Positions 21,328-29,741 of a stretch of 37,809 nt of DNA are shown in pieces (position 1 is the first letter of the stretch; the number at the start of each line of letters is the position of its first letter). Source of the DNA: an uncultured Porphyromonadaceae bacterium. Lineage in GTDB: Bacteria > Bacteroidota > Bacteroidia > Bacteroidales > Muribaculaceae. The translations under genes and the position numbers were made by a program. The notes under the pieces were generated by a model, which searched no databases, was not told the origin of the DNA, and saw only the letters and a list, made by a program, of their open reading frames with translations. The stretch spans positions 1-37,809 of the forward strand of contig CAMWSN010000004.1 of assembly GCA_947176925.1 (NCBI GenBank). The letters run 5' to 3'.

Positions 21328-21351
21328 TCGCATAATGTGAATAGCATAATT
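21317..21351. promoter_or_regulatory. GCATAAT repeat cluster over the ATPase promoter
   Basis: AATTATGC (21317-21324) and GCATAAT (21330-21336) form a 7-bp inverted repeat with a five-base spacer that contains most of the -33 TTTG. A further GCATAATT lies at 21344-21351, 14 bp from the previous copy. Overlap with the -33 box suggests a repressor operator. The regulator is unknown. Confidence 0.45.
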
Positions 21352-21360
21352 GGCGAGGAG

Positions 21361-21392
21361 GTTGCAGGATTCGGGGATTTTTGTTAAATTTG
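21361..21392 (+). promoter_or_regulatory. Promoter of the S9 peptidase gene
   Basis: TAAATTTG at 21385-21392 is a consensus -7 box and GTTG at 21361-21364 matches three of four bases of the -33 box with a 20-base spacer. The start near 21396 leaves about 28 bases of leader. It is divergent from the ATPase promoter, with the GCATAAT cluster between them. Confidence 0.6.
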
Positions 21393-21423
21393 CACGTCAA
21401 AATCCTTAAACTAATCAAAATTG

Positions 21424-23928
21424 ATGCGCAAGATGATATTTTTTGCTGCCGTGATGGCGGCGATGAGTGTGCGGGCGGACTATTCCGTCACGCAATGGCG
21501 TGCGTCCTCGCCGATTAAGGTCGCGGCCCCTTTCATGAATGACTCGGTTAATTCTTCCGGTGAAAAATTTGCTTTGACTTCGCTGCTTGACAATCCGGTT
21601 CGCGCTAAAGTCAATGGCGCCATCGTTGAGGCTGACACCGCAGGAGTGGTCACTCTGAGTCCCGAAAAAGGAACACTTCAATTGCTCCAGACTCAACTCC
21701 GCTCGGCCCGATTCGCCAAGCCAACGCTGAAAGTGACGTCGCAGGTTCCTTTTAAGGTCTATGTTGACGGCAATGAAGTGGCTTCAAAGCTCACCGCGCA
21801 GAAGGACTCCATCGACGGCTCATCAACGGCTACGGCGTCGCTCCGCCTTGAGCCCAAACATGACGTCACGCTGACAATCAAAGCCTTGAACATGGCAGAG
21901 GATTCCATTGCTGCTCCTACGATTCAGGTAACAGTGGAAGGCGATGGCGAATACGCATCCGGAGCCGACATGCAGCGCCGCTTTGCCCTTGACGACACTC
22001 AATATGGCAACCGCGTCAGCGGACTTTCAATGAGCCCTGACGGCAAATATTTGATTACCAACTATTATAATTACTACAACGCCCAGCGCTGGAGAGTATG
22101 GTCAACACTGACGGACCTCAAGACGGGCAAAGAAATCAATTCATCGCTCCCCGGCAACGTTAAATGGATGCCCAAGGGTTCACGCCTATATTACACTACG
22201 GCAGCCGCCGATGGATTCGACCTCTTCCTCGTCGACCCGCAGACCGGGGCCCAGACCCTTTATGCCGAAGCAATCCCCACGGATAACTTCACCTGGAGCC
22301 CCAACGAGGACTATTTCATCTACACCCTGGTTGACAACGGCACCCAGGAACAGGGTCCCCTGCGCCGCTATCGCACCCCCGATGACCGCATGCCCGGCAA
22401 TCGCACCACTTACATGCTGCGCCAGTTTGACCCCAAAACAGGCATGACCCGCACTCTGACTTTCGGCAATCATACGACATCCCTGATGGACATCTCCGCC
22501 GACGGCAACCGACTGCTGGTCATGTCTTCCGGCCAGAACCCGCAGGTTCGCCCCTTCTATGAACAGACCATCTATGAGCTTGACCTGCAGACGATGAAGG
22601 CGGATACCTTAGTGGCCCGTCAGCCTTCATTCATCAATGGCGGCATTTACAGCCCGAACGGTAAAGAGATCCTTTTCTGGGGCTCTCCCTCAGCCTTCAA
22701 TGAGTTAGGCAAGAATTGCGGCAACCACCCGATTGCCAACGATTTTGATATTCAGGCATACGTCATGACCATTGACACTAAGGCAGTCAAGGCCCTGAGC
22801 CGCGACTTTGATCCGAGTATTCAGCAGATACTTAGCTGGAATCATGCCGACAACCTGGTATACATGATTGCCGAAGAGGGCTTCGGACGCACGCTTTGGA
22901 GCCTCAATCCCCGCTCGGGCGAGTTCAAGCGTCTGCCTCAGGAAGTGGCAGTCGTCAACGGCGCCACGATGGGTGACCTTTCGGATGCTCGCCTGGCATA
23001 CTTCGGCCAGGGTTATGAATATGCCGGAAAGGCTTATATCCTTGATTTGAAGAAGGGACGCAACACGCTCTTGGCCGATCCGCGTGCCGATGACTTGGCA
23101 CAGGTTAATCTCGGCAAGGTCGAGCCTTGGAAGTTCACGGCTAAGGATGGCACGGTGATAGACGGCATGATGTGTCTGCCTCCGGATTTTGACCCCAATA
23201 AGAAGTATCCGCTAATCGTCTACTACTACGGCGGTACGTCGCCCACGCAGAGCACTATCACCCAGCCCTATACGCCGCAACTTTTCGCATCGCGAGACTA
23301 TGTGGTCTACGTAATCAATCCTTCGGGCACCACGGGATATGGTCAGGAGTTTTCAGCCCGCCACGTCAATGCCTGGGGCAAGCAGACAGCCGATGATATT
23401 ATTGAAGGCGTACAGAAATTCTGTGAGGCTCACCCGTTTGTTGACTCAGAGAAAATCGGCTGTCTCGGTGCAAGTTACGGCGGCTTTATGACGCAGTATC
23501 TTCAGACCTTGACCCCGATGTTTGCTGCCGCAGTCAGTCATGCCGGTATTTCCAACGTCACCTCCTATTGGGGCGAAGGATATTGGGGCTACAGCTATAA
23601 CAGCGTTGCGGCCGCCGATTCTTACCCCTGGAGCAATCCCGAACTCTTCACCAAGCAGGGTTCGCTTTTCAATGCCGACAAGATCAATACCCCGCTCTTG
23701 CTCCTTCACGGTACGGCAGACACTAACGTGCCAATCGGCGAAAGTATCCAGCTTTTCAACGCCCTGAAAATCCTGGGAAAAGACGTTGAATTTATCAGTG
23801 TTGACGGCGAGAACCACTTCATTGCCGACTATCCGAAGCGAATCCTTTGGCAAAACTCAATCATGGCCTGGTTTGAAAAATGGCTCAAAGGCGACTCCAG
23901 CTGGTGGGATGACCTTTACAAGAAATAA
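21424..23928 (+). CDS. S9 family (prolyl oligopeptidase/DPP-like) secreted peptidase
   Basis: This 834-residue protein has a short signal peptide (MRKMIFFAAVMAAMSVRA), a beta-propeller-like region (about 180-540 with repeated YS/SPDG or SPNG motifs such as MSPDGKYLI and YSPNGKEIL) and a C-terminal alpha/beta hydrolase domain. The catalytic triad is visible: Ser684 in GASYGGF, Asp766 in HGTADTNVP and His798 in GENHF. The family removes dipeptides or cleaves short peptides in the periplasm, often after Pro or Ala. A TTG three bases upstream is not needed because ATG 21424 is good. It ends at a bidirectional terminator. Confidence 0.92.
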   Translation: MRKMIFFAAVMAAMSVRADYSVTQWRASSPIKVAAPFMNDSVNSSGEKFALTSLLDNPVRAKVNGAIVEADTAGVVTLSPEKGTLQLLQTQLRSARFAKPTLKVTSQVPFKVYVDGNEVASKLTAQKDSIDGSSTATASLRLEPKHDVTLTIKALNMAEDSIAAPTIQVTVEGDGEYASGADMQRRFALDDTQYGNRVSGLSMSPDGKYLITNYYNYYNAQRWRVWSTLTDLKTGKEINSSLPGNVKWMPKGSRLYYTTAAADGFDLFLVDPQTGAQTLYAEAIPTDNFTWSPNEDYFIYTLVDNGTQEQGPLRRYRTPDDRMPGNRTTYMLRQFDPKTGMTRTLTFGNHTTSLMDISADGNRLLVMSSGQNPQVRPFYEQTIYELDLQTMKADTLVARQPSFINGGIYSPNGKEILFWGSPSAFNELGKNCGNHPIANDFDIQAYVMTIDTKAVKALSRDFDPSIQQILSWNHADNLVYMIAEEGFGRTLWSLNPRSGEFKRLPQEVAVVNGATMGDLSDARLAYFGQGYEYAGKAYILDLKKGRNTLLADPRADDLAQVNLGKVEPWKFTAKDGTVIDGMMCLPPDFDPNKKYPLIVYYYGGTSPTQSTITQPYTPQLFASRDYVVYVINPSGTTGYGQEFSARHVNAWGKQTADDIIEGVQKFCEAHPFVDSEKIGCLGASYGGFMTQYLQTLTPMFAAAVSHAGISNVTSYWGEGYWGYSYNSVAAADSYPWSNPELFTKQGSLFNADKINTPLLLLHGTADTNVPIGESIQLFNALKILGKDVEFISVDGENHFIADYPKRILWQNSIMAWFEKWLKGDSSWWDDLYKK

Positions 23929-23931
23929 GTA

Positions 23932-24062
23932 ATAAATACAAAATACAAAGTACAAAATACAAAACACAAAGTACAAAATACAAGACAATAAAATCAGCGC
24001 GGCCGTTCAGATGGGTCGCGCTGATTTTTTTATTTTGTACTTTATTATTTTGTATTCAATTA
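23932..24062. terminator. Bidirectional terminator in an A/T repeat tract
   Basis: Between the convergent S9 peptidase and gdhA genes an 11-bp stem AAATCAGCGCG/CGCGCTGATTT (23991-24001, 24017-24027) is followed by T on the right and preceded by A on the left, so it can terminate from both sides. It is flanked by repeats of the type ATACAAAAT/AGTACAAA on the left and their complements (TTTTGTACTTT, TTTTGTATT) on the right, which extend the inverted repeat. Confidence 0.8.
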
Positions 24063-24074
24063 TTTGTTTTGTAT

Positions 24075-25418
24075 TTACAAGATGCCCTGGGCCATCATAG
24101 CGCGGGCTACTTTCATGAAGCCGGCGACGTTGGCGCCTTTGACATAGTTGATAAATCCGTCAGGCTCCTTGCCGAATTCCTCACATGACTTATGGATCTG
24201 AGCCATAATTTCCTTGAGTTTGGTGTCAACTTGCTCGGCGCTCCAAGAAAGCTTCTGAGAATTCTGGGCCATTTCAAGACCGCTGACGGCTACCCCGCCG
24301 GCGTTTGCAGCTTTGCCGGGAGCATAGAGAATCTTGGCTGCGAGGAACTCCTTGATTGCCTCAGGGGTGGAGGGCATGTTGGCGCCTTCACTGACGGCAA
24401 TTACTCCTTGAGCCAAGAGGGCACGGGCATCGTCACCGTCAATCTCATTCTGAGTGGCGGAGGGCATGGCGATATCACACTTGGCAATGTGCCAGGGGCG
24501 CTCTCCGGGGAAATATTGAACCGATTCGGGATATTCCTCGGCGACTTCACGGATGCGTCCGCGCATGACGTTTTTAAGTTCGAAGACGAATTCCAACTGT
24601 TCATGGGTCAGGCCATCAGGCGCATAAATCGAGCCGTCGCTATCGCTGAGGCTGACCACAACGGCGCCTAACTGCTGGAGCTTTTGGGCCGTGTAGGTAG
24701 CGACGTTACCGGAGCCGGAGATGGCCACGCGCTTACCCTTGATGTCGATGCCTCGGGTAGCAAGCATATTTAGCAGGAAGTAGCAGTTGCCGTAGCCGGT
24801 TGCTTCGGGGCGGATGAGTGAGCCACCGAATTCGCGTCCCTTACCGGTGAAGGTGCCGGTAAATTCGCGGGCCATCTTCTTATAATAGCCATACATATAG
24901 CCGACTTCGCGACCACCGACACCGATGTCGCCGGCAGGGACGTCAGTGTCAGGACCGATCTGACGCCAGAGTTCGGCGATGAAAGCCTGACAGAAGCGCA
25001 TCACTTCCATGTCACTCTTTCCTCTAGGCGAGAAATCGGAGCCGCCTTTTGCGCCTCCCATAGCGAGGGTTGTCAGCGAGTTTTTGAAGGTCTGCTCAAA
25101 AGCGAGGAACTTCAGGATTGACTGATTGACGGAGGAGTGAAAACGGATGCCGCCCTTGTATGGACCAATGGCATTATTGTGTTGAATACGATAGCCCATG
25201 TTGTTCCGGACCTTGCCGGAATCATCGACCCAGCTTACGCGGAATGAGAAAATACGGTCAGGGATACATAGGCGCTCAATCAGATTGTAACGTTCAAACT
25301 CGGGATGCTCGTTATAGACATCCTCAATTGAGCTGACGACTTCCTCCACGGCCTGGATATACTCAGGCTCATTAGGAAATCTGCGCTTAAGCTCATCAAT
25401 AACTTCAGTAGCTTTCAT
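24075..25418 (-). CDS. gdhA: Glutamate dehydrogenase, hexameric NADP type
   Basis: This 447-residue enzyme reversibly aminates 2-oxoglutarate to glutamate and assimilates ammonium in the cytoplasm. The substrate-binding motif PYKGGIRFH (Lys88), Lys112 and the catalytic GGAKGGSDF (Lys124) are intact. The dinucleotide-binding region shows GSGNVATYTAQKL followed by SDSDG, typical of the NADP-linked GdhA type. Length and order match the bacterial hexameric family. It is divergent from the carbonic anhydrase and its -7 box is part of a shared palindrome. It converges on the S9 peptidase across a bidirectional terminator. Confidence 0.96.
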   Translation of the reverse strand: MKATEVIDELKRRFPNEPEYIQAVEEVVSSIEDVYNEHPEFERYNLIERLCIPDRIFSFRVSWVDDSGKVRNNMGYRIQHNNAIGPYKGGIRFHSSVNQSILKFLAFEQTFKNSLTTLAMGGAKGGSDFSPRGKSDMEVMRFCQAFIAELWRQIGPDTDVPAGDIGVGGREVGYMYGYYKKMAREFTGTFTGKGREFGGSLIRPEATGYGNCYFLLNMLATRGIDIKGKRVAISGSGNVATYTAQKLQQLGAVVVSLSDSDGSIYAPDGLTHEQLEFVFELKNVMRGRIREVAEEYPESVQYFPGERPWHIAKCDIAMPSATQNEIDGDDARALLAQGVIAVSEGANMPSTPEAIKEFLAAKILYAPGKAANAGGVAVSGLEMAQNSQKLSWSAEQVDTKLKEIMAQIHKSCEEFGKEPDGFINYVKGANVAGFMKVARAMMAQGIL

Positions 25419-25449
25419 AACGGATAATTAAAAAGTTTATTTCCGAGCA

Positions 25450-25478
25450 CAAAGTTACGCAATTTTTTCGTAACTTTG
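25450..25478. promoter_or_regulatory. Palindromic divergent promoter of gdhA and carbonic anhydrase
   Basis: CAAAGTTACG (25450-25459) and CGTAACTTTG (25469-25478) form a perfect 10-bp inverted repeat with a nine-base spacer. Each arm is a -7 box (TAACTTTG), one for the leftward gdhA and one for the rightward carbonic anhydrase gene. Neither has TTTG at -33. The boxes are so close that two polymerases cannot occupy them together. The carbonic anhydrase ATG is five bases after its box, so that mRNA is expected to be leaderless. Confidence 0.65.
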
Positions 25479-25483
25479 CGGAT

Positions 25484-26029
25484 ATGATAGAAGAAATCCT
25501 AAAACATAATCGCGAATTTGTGGCTTCAGAAGCCTATCGCACCTTCGAGACATCGAAATATCCGGATAAGAAGATCGCCATAGTCACCTGTATGGACACC
25601 CGGCTCGTGGAGCTCCTTCCGGCGGCCTTGGGAATCAAGAATGGCGACGTCAAGATGATAAAAAACGCCGGAGGCACAATTACCAACCCGTTTGATTCGA
25701 CGATGCGTTCGCTTTTGGTTGCCGTCTATGAATTAGGGGTAAACGAGATTATGGTCATCGGCCATACGGGATGTGGTGTTCAGGGAATGGACGCCGAGGA
25801 GATGCTTGAACTGATGAGAGCCCGGGGAGTTGATGAGGAACATATTTCACTGATGCGGCATTGCGGCATAGACCTCAACAGTTGGCTTCACGGATTTACG
25901 GATACGGCGGATGCCGTCCGCGAAACCGTAGACCTAATTAAGAACCATCCACTGATGGCCAAGGACGTCAACGTCTGCGGCTACATCATGGATTCGACCA
26001 CGGGAGAACTGACCCCACTGTCGGATTAA
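25484..26029 (+). CDS. Beta-class carbonic anhydrase
   Basis: This 181-residue enzyme interconverts CO2 and bicarbonate. The zinc ligands and catalytic dyad of the beta class are visible: Cys36 with Asp38 and Arg40 in CMDTR, and His94 and Cys97 in HTGC. The segment KNAGGTI (60-66) and the short length fit the compact subgroup found in Firmicutes and Bacteroidota. The promoter abuts the ATG. The stop codon overlaps by two bases the stop of the convergent symporter (26026-26029), with no terminator between, so the two transcripts must be antisense to each other at their 3' ends. Confidence 0.92.
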   Translation: MIEEILKHNREFVASEAYRTFETSKYPDKKIAIVTCMDTRLVELLPAALGIKNGDVKMIKNAGGTITNPFDSTMRSLLVAVYELGVNEIMVIGHTGCGVQGMDAEEMLELMRARGVDEEHISLMRHCGIDLNSWLHGFTDTADAVRETVDLIKNHPLMAKDVNVCGYIMDSTTGELTPLSD

Positions 26030-27186
26030 GCTTCTTTACCGAAGAACTTGTTGATAATAAGGGCGATGGAACCGTCGCCGGTAACGTTACATGCTGTACC
26101 GAAGGAGTCCATGGCAATATAGAGGGCAATCATTAGCGCCTGGTCAGCTTCGCTGAATCCGAGCATAGAGCTCAACAGCCCGAGGGAGGCCATGATGGCA
26201 CCGCCGGGCACGCCGGGAGCGGCGACGATAGAGATTCCTAACATGCAGCAGAAGCCGATGAACATAGGTGCGGAATAAGGAATCCCCTGCATCAACATCA
26301 GGGCGACGGCGCATGCGACTATTTTCAGAGCCGAGCCGGACATGTGGATAGTGGCACACAGAGGGACCACGAATCCGGCAATTTCACGGCTGACCCCGAT
26401 TTTAAGAGTCTGACGCAAGGTTACGGGAATGGTGGCCGCAGATGACTGAGTACCCAAGGCGGTAAAATAAGCCGGGAGCATGGTCCAGAGCATTTTCAGC
26501 GGATTTCGACGCACGAAGATGGCGGCAACACTGTATTGCCCGATAAGGAGTAGTACGCTCATGGCGAAGATTATCAGGATGATTCGCGCGAAGGCACTGA
26601 GCATCGTGGCAACCTGGCCGCTGACGGTCATATTCAGGAAAATACCGAAGATATAAAGCGGAAGGAGGGGTATGATGACCTTTTGAATCGTCATGGTCAC
26701 TATTTCCAGGAATTCACCGAATCCGCGACGCAGGGCGTCAGATTTGAGCGAGGCCATGCAGATGCCCATCATGAAAGCGAAGACCAAGGCCGACATTACG
26801 GACATGAGCGGGGGCATTTCAATGGTAAAGTAGGGCTGAAGGGCAGCGTCTTCGGGGACTTCACCGAGCGAGCCGGGGGAAATCAGCCGGGGGAAAAGTG
26901 AATCACTGATAGTGAAACTCAGCAGTCCTGAGATAGTTGTAAACGCATAAGCGAGAAGTGCAGTCACAAGAAGAATCTTACCGGCGCCGCGCCCGATGTC
27001 GGCAATGGCCGGAGCCACAAATCCGACAATAATCAGCGGAATCAAAAACGAAAGGAACTGAGAGAAAATGGCATTAAACGTGATGAATCCGCGACCGAGC
27101 CACTGAGGGAAAAACATTCCGCAGCCGACGCCCAACGCAATAGCCACTAAAATCTGGACTAACAGATTAACCTTAAAAACCTTCAT
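26026..27186 (-). CDS. Dicarboxylate/amino acid:cation symporter (DAACS family)
   Basis: This 386-residue protein has eight or more hydrophobic segments and the landmark motifs of the sodium:dicarboxylate/glutamate symporter family: SSAATIPVT (hairpin 1), MSGSALKI (where glutamate carriers have NMDGTA), GVPGGAIMASLGLL (hairpin 2) and MDSFGTACNVTGDG. These hold the substrate and cation. The start is set at MKVFKVNLLVQ; the frame extends further upstream through the trigger factor terminator, which is not plausible. The Bacteroidota-type variation in the motifs leaves the substrate (aspartate, glutamate, serine/threonine or C4-dicarboxylate) open. Confidence 0.88.
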   Translation of the reverse strand: MKVFKVNLLVQILVAIALGVGCGMFFPQWLGRGFITFNAIFSQFLSFLIPLIIVGFVAPAIADIGRGAGKILLVTALLAYAFTTISGLLSFTISDSLFPRLISPGSLGEVPEDAALQPYFTIEMPPLMSVMSALVFAFMMGICMASLKSDALRRGFGEFLEIVTMTIQKVIIPLLPLYIFGIFLNMTVSGQVATMLSAFARIILIIFAMSVLLLIGQYSVAAIFVRRNPLKMLWTMLPAYFTALGTQSSAATIPVTLRQTLKIGVSREIAGFVVPLCATIHMSGSALKIVACAVALMLMQGIPYSAPMFIGFCCMLGISIVAAPGVPGGAIMASLGLLSSMLGFSEADQALMIALYIAMDSFGTACNVTGDGSIALIINKFFGKEA

Positions 27187-27219
27187 TTCAATTGTTATGG
27201 AGTTTTTTTCGAGAATCGT

Positions 27220-27260
27220 AAAAAAAAAGCAGAGCTGCGCCGATGTCATGACGCAGCTCT
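27220..27260 (-). terminator. Intrinsic terminator after trigger factor
   Basis: On the minus strand a 9-bp stem AGAGCTGCG/CGCAGCTCT is followed by GC and nine T. It ends tig transcription just before the symporter gene, which must therefore use its own promoter in the 30 bases left or rely on read-through. Confidence 0.88.
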
Positions 27261-27280
27261 TATCGGAAATAGTGGATTTC

Positions 27281-28627
27281 TTATTTGCTTGCTTCTTCGA
27301 GGAGGGTCTTGAACTCGTCGAGAGAAACGGTGTGGTCATCAATGGTGACTGCGTTACCGATTGCTTCGAATAGGTTTGCGTTAGAAACCTGCTCAACGAT
27401 GTAGCGACGGTTGTTTTCGTCCTTCAGGAGCGATTCGGCGTAATTCTTAAGAATAGCTTCGTCGAGGTTGGCCATGCCATATTGAGCGAACTGGCGTGCG
27501 GCAGCATGAACGGCGAAGTTCATGAGGTCCTCTTCGGTCACTTTCACGTCAAGTTGCTGAGCGATCTTACCGCTGAGGATTTCCCACTTCATGAAGGGTT
27601 CGGACTTGGCGAATTCTTCATTGATGTTTTCCTCGGTAAGTTCGCTGTTGCGGCGCACGAGCCATTTTTTGAGGAATTCAACGGGGAGTTCGAAGTTGCC
27701 GTATTTTTCGAGGAGGCTCTTGCGGGTCTGGCGTTCGAAGAGAGCGGCAGAGTTGGGAAGGAGCTGAGCGGCGATGCTCTTCTTGATGTTTTCAATGTAT
27801 TGCTCCTCGGTGGTGCAATCAGCGCCGAAACACTGCTTGAAGAATTCTTCGTTATGTTCGGCGGGCTTTAGACCGGTGATTTCAGTGATTGTAAGTTCGA
27901 AGTCGCCCTTGAGGTTTTCAGCCTCTTCCTTCTTGACGTTAAGCATAGCGGCAATTTCAGCAGCATTGCCTTCAGTGGCGGTCCAGGGATTGTAGACAAT
28001 CACGCTGCCGGCCTTAGCGCCTTCAAACTTCTTGGCTTCATCTTCATTTTTGAAGGTCCAGGGAGCAACGATAACGCCTTCGGCCTGAACATAACCTTCT
28101 TCCTTGCCGAGTTCCTTGATGTTACCCTTGATAAGCGCGCGGCCCTCGTAGGTTTCGATTGGTTCTTGAGAGCCGAAGCGACCGCTGAGAGCCTGATCCT
28201 GCTCCTTGACCATTTCATCGGTAACTTCAATGCGATAGTAAGGGAGGTGGATTTCCTTGTTGAGTTCAACATTGATTTCGGGAGAGAAGCCAAGTTCGTA
28301 TTCGAAAGTATAGTCGGTCTTGTTGTCAAGGTCAAGCTCGGTAACATTTACGGGGAGCGGTTCGCCGAGGATATCAATTTTGTTTTCGCGCAGATATTTG
28401 ATTACTGCTTCGTAAACTTCCTGGTTGATAACGTCAGAGGTTACTTGCTTTTTGAAACGCTTAACAATAATTGACATGGGGACCTGGCCTTTGCGGAATC
28501 CGGGGATATTAGCGTCGCGGCGAATCTTTTTGAGTTCGGCGGCTACTTTGTCATTGTAGTCTGCTTCAACGACTTCAACGGTGAGCTTACCGTCAACAGC
28601 GTTGGTTTTCTGAAGATTTACGTTCAT
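27281..28627 (-). CDS. tig: Trigger factor (ribosome-associated chaperone)
   Basis: This 448-residue protein begins with the ribosome-binding domain and its signature GFRKGQVP (about 43-50), which docks to ribosomal protein L23 near the tunnel exit. The middle part, where most trigger factors have an FKBP-type prolyl isomerase, is divergent (GRALIKGNIKELGKEEGYVQ and onward) and lacks the usual active-site pattern, as is common in Bacteroidota. The C-terminal chaperone arms follow. It holds nascent chains and helps folding. The upstream promoter is consensus (28670-28700) and a strong terminator follows. Confidence 0.94.
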   Translation of the reverse strand: MNVNLQKTNAVDGKLTVEVVEADYNDKVAAELKKIRRDANIPGFRKGQVPMSIIVKRFKKQVTSDVINQEVYEAVIKYLRENKIDILGEPLPVNVTELDLDNKTDYTFEYELGFSPEINVELNKEIHLPYYRIEVTDEMVKEQDQALSGRFGSQEPIETYEGRALIKGNIKELGKEEGYVQAEGVIVAPWTFKNEDEAKKFEGAKAGSVIVYNPWTATEGNAAEIAAMLNVKKEEAENLKGDFELTITEITGLKPAEHNEEFFKQCFGADCTTEEQYIENIKKSIAAQLLPNSAALFERQTRKSLLEKYGNFELPVEFLKKWLVRRNSELTEENINEEFAKSEPFMKWEILSGKIAQQLDVKVTEEDLMNFAVHAAARQFAQYGMANLDEAILKNYAESLLKDENNRRYIVEQVSNANLFEAIGNAVTIDDHTVSLDEFKTLLEEASK

Positions 28628-28669
28628 TGGTTATGTTTTGAGTAAATTTTTTATTTCGATTTTAGAGTG

Positions 28670-28700
28670 CAAAGATAGCTAAAAAATTTAAGAATGCAAA
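28670..28700 (-). promoter_or_regulatory. Promoter of tig
   Basis: On the minus strand TTTG (28700-28697), 19 bases and TATCTTTG (28677-28670) match the consensus. The leader to ATG 28627 is about 40 bases. Confidence 0.7.
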
Positions 28701-28770
28701 ATTAAAAATGCAAAATAGAATTAAAAACGAAAACTGAAAAATTAAAAATGAAAAATGAAATGGCAAAAAT
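28691..28770. repeat. A-rich intergenic repeats (ATTAAAAATGCAAAAT type)
   Basis: The tig-ftsX spacer contains several near-copies of AAAATTAAAAATG(C)AAAAT. The same element occurs in inverse orientation before frr (32640-32685), and related AATACAAAAT repeats flank the gdhA terminator. I see no gene in the spacer (28628-28858) other than the two promoters. Confidence 0.6.
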
Positions 28771-28846
28771 GGGGAGGAGAGGGTGAGAATTCTAAAAAAT
28801 TGATAAGATTTTTTATTATTCACTTTCCACTTTTCATTTTTTTTCG

Positions 28847-28854
28847 TACCTTTG
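28847..28854 (+). promoter_or_regulatory. -7 box of ftsX operon (leaderless start)
   Basis: TACCTTTG ends four bases before the ATG of ftsX at 28859, so the transcript should begin at or within one base of the start codon. A weak TTTC lies at the -33 position. Confidence 0.6.
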
Positions 28855-28858
28855 CGGA

Positions 28859-29722
28859 ATGAAATCGCGAAAAGGTTTTTCGTCGCTGAGCGTTCAGGCT
28901 ACGGCAACTATTTCCGTAGCCCTGGTTTTATTGTTGCTCGGCATGGTTGCATCGCTCGGACTCTCCGCGCGAAGCATCACTACTGACATTAAGGAACATA
29001 TGGGTTTTGACGTGGTTCTTGGCGAGCAGGCCTCACTTGACCGGGTCAATGAGTTCAAACAACTGTTTACGGACGCGCCTTACGTTGCGTCGTTCCGGTA
29101 TTTTTCGCCTGAGCAGGCCAATGATACGTGGCGCGAGGAGATGGGCGAGAACCTTACGGAGCTTCTTGACGTCAATCCTTTCCTTCCGGAGTTTGAAATC
29201 AACGTCAAAGCAGCTTATGCAAATCCTGACAGCCTTGATGCCATAGTGCTTCCGCTGCAGCAGATGGAAGACGTCTATGAGGTCAACGCCCATTCGGAAG
29301 TCGCGGAGCAGGTCAACCGGAATATGTCGACGCTGATGTGGGTTCTGACCATCGCGGCATTGGCGCTGCTTCCGATTTCGTTCGTATTGATTAACAACAC
29401 CATACGCCTGACTATCTTTTCGCGGCGGTTCATGATTCACACGATGAAACTCGTCGGCGCGTCGCGCGGCTTTATCCGTCGTCCGTTCATGATCAGCAAT
29501 CTGCTTCAGGCGTTAATAGCCTCCGTCATTGCATCGGCGCTTCTCGGCGGAATGTATGTCTACATCTGGAGCCTTGACGGCACCCTGCGTTCGGTGCTGA
29601 CCGAACGGATGCTACTGAATGTTTGCGGCGGCATGTTGGTAGCCGGAATCATACTCTGTTTTTCGGCAGCTCTTTTTGCCACCCAACGCTATCTGACACG
29701 TTCCTACGACGAACTTTTCTAA
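28859..29722 (+). CDS. ftsX: Cell division protein FtsX
   Basis: This 287-residue membrane protein has the FtsX layout: a first membrane span (about 18-38, SVALVLLLLGMVASLGL), a periplasmic domain (about 40-150 with FRYFSPEQANDTWREEMGEN) and three C-terminal spans (about 158-178, 210-235, 255-275). With the ATPase FtsE it forms an ABC-like complex that activates peptidoglycan hydrolases at the septum. ftsE is not adjacent, as is usual in Bacteroidota. It is the first gene of a run with DUF3098, uppP, truB and queA. Confidence 0.93.
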   Translation: MKSRKGFSSLSVQATATISVALVLLLLGMVASLGLSARSITTDIKEHMGFDVVLGEQASLDRVNEFKQLFTDAPYVASFRYFSPEQANDTWREEMGENLTELLDVNPFLPEFEINVKAAYANPDSLDAIVLPLQQMEDVYEVNAHSEVAEQVNRNMSTLMWVLTIAALALLPISFVLINNTIRLTIFSRRFMIHTMKLVGASRGFIRRPFMISNLLQALIASVIASALLGGMYVYIWSLDGTLRSVLTERMLLNVCGGMLVAGIILCFSAALFATQRYLTRSYDELF

Positions 29723-29741
29723 CTACCCACCCCAACAGACA

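Noticed and set aside
21287-21418. 44-residue N-terminal extension of the AAA ATPase
   Set aside because: It covers the gene's own consensus promoter and the divergent peptidase promoter.
27187-27396. 70-residue N-terminal extension of the symporter
   Set aside because: It runs through the trigger factor terminator and coding sequence; MKVFKVNLLVQ is a normal transporter start.
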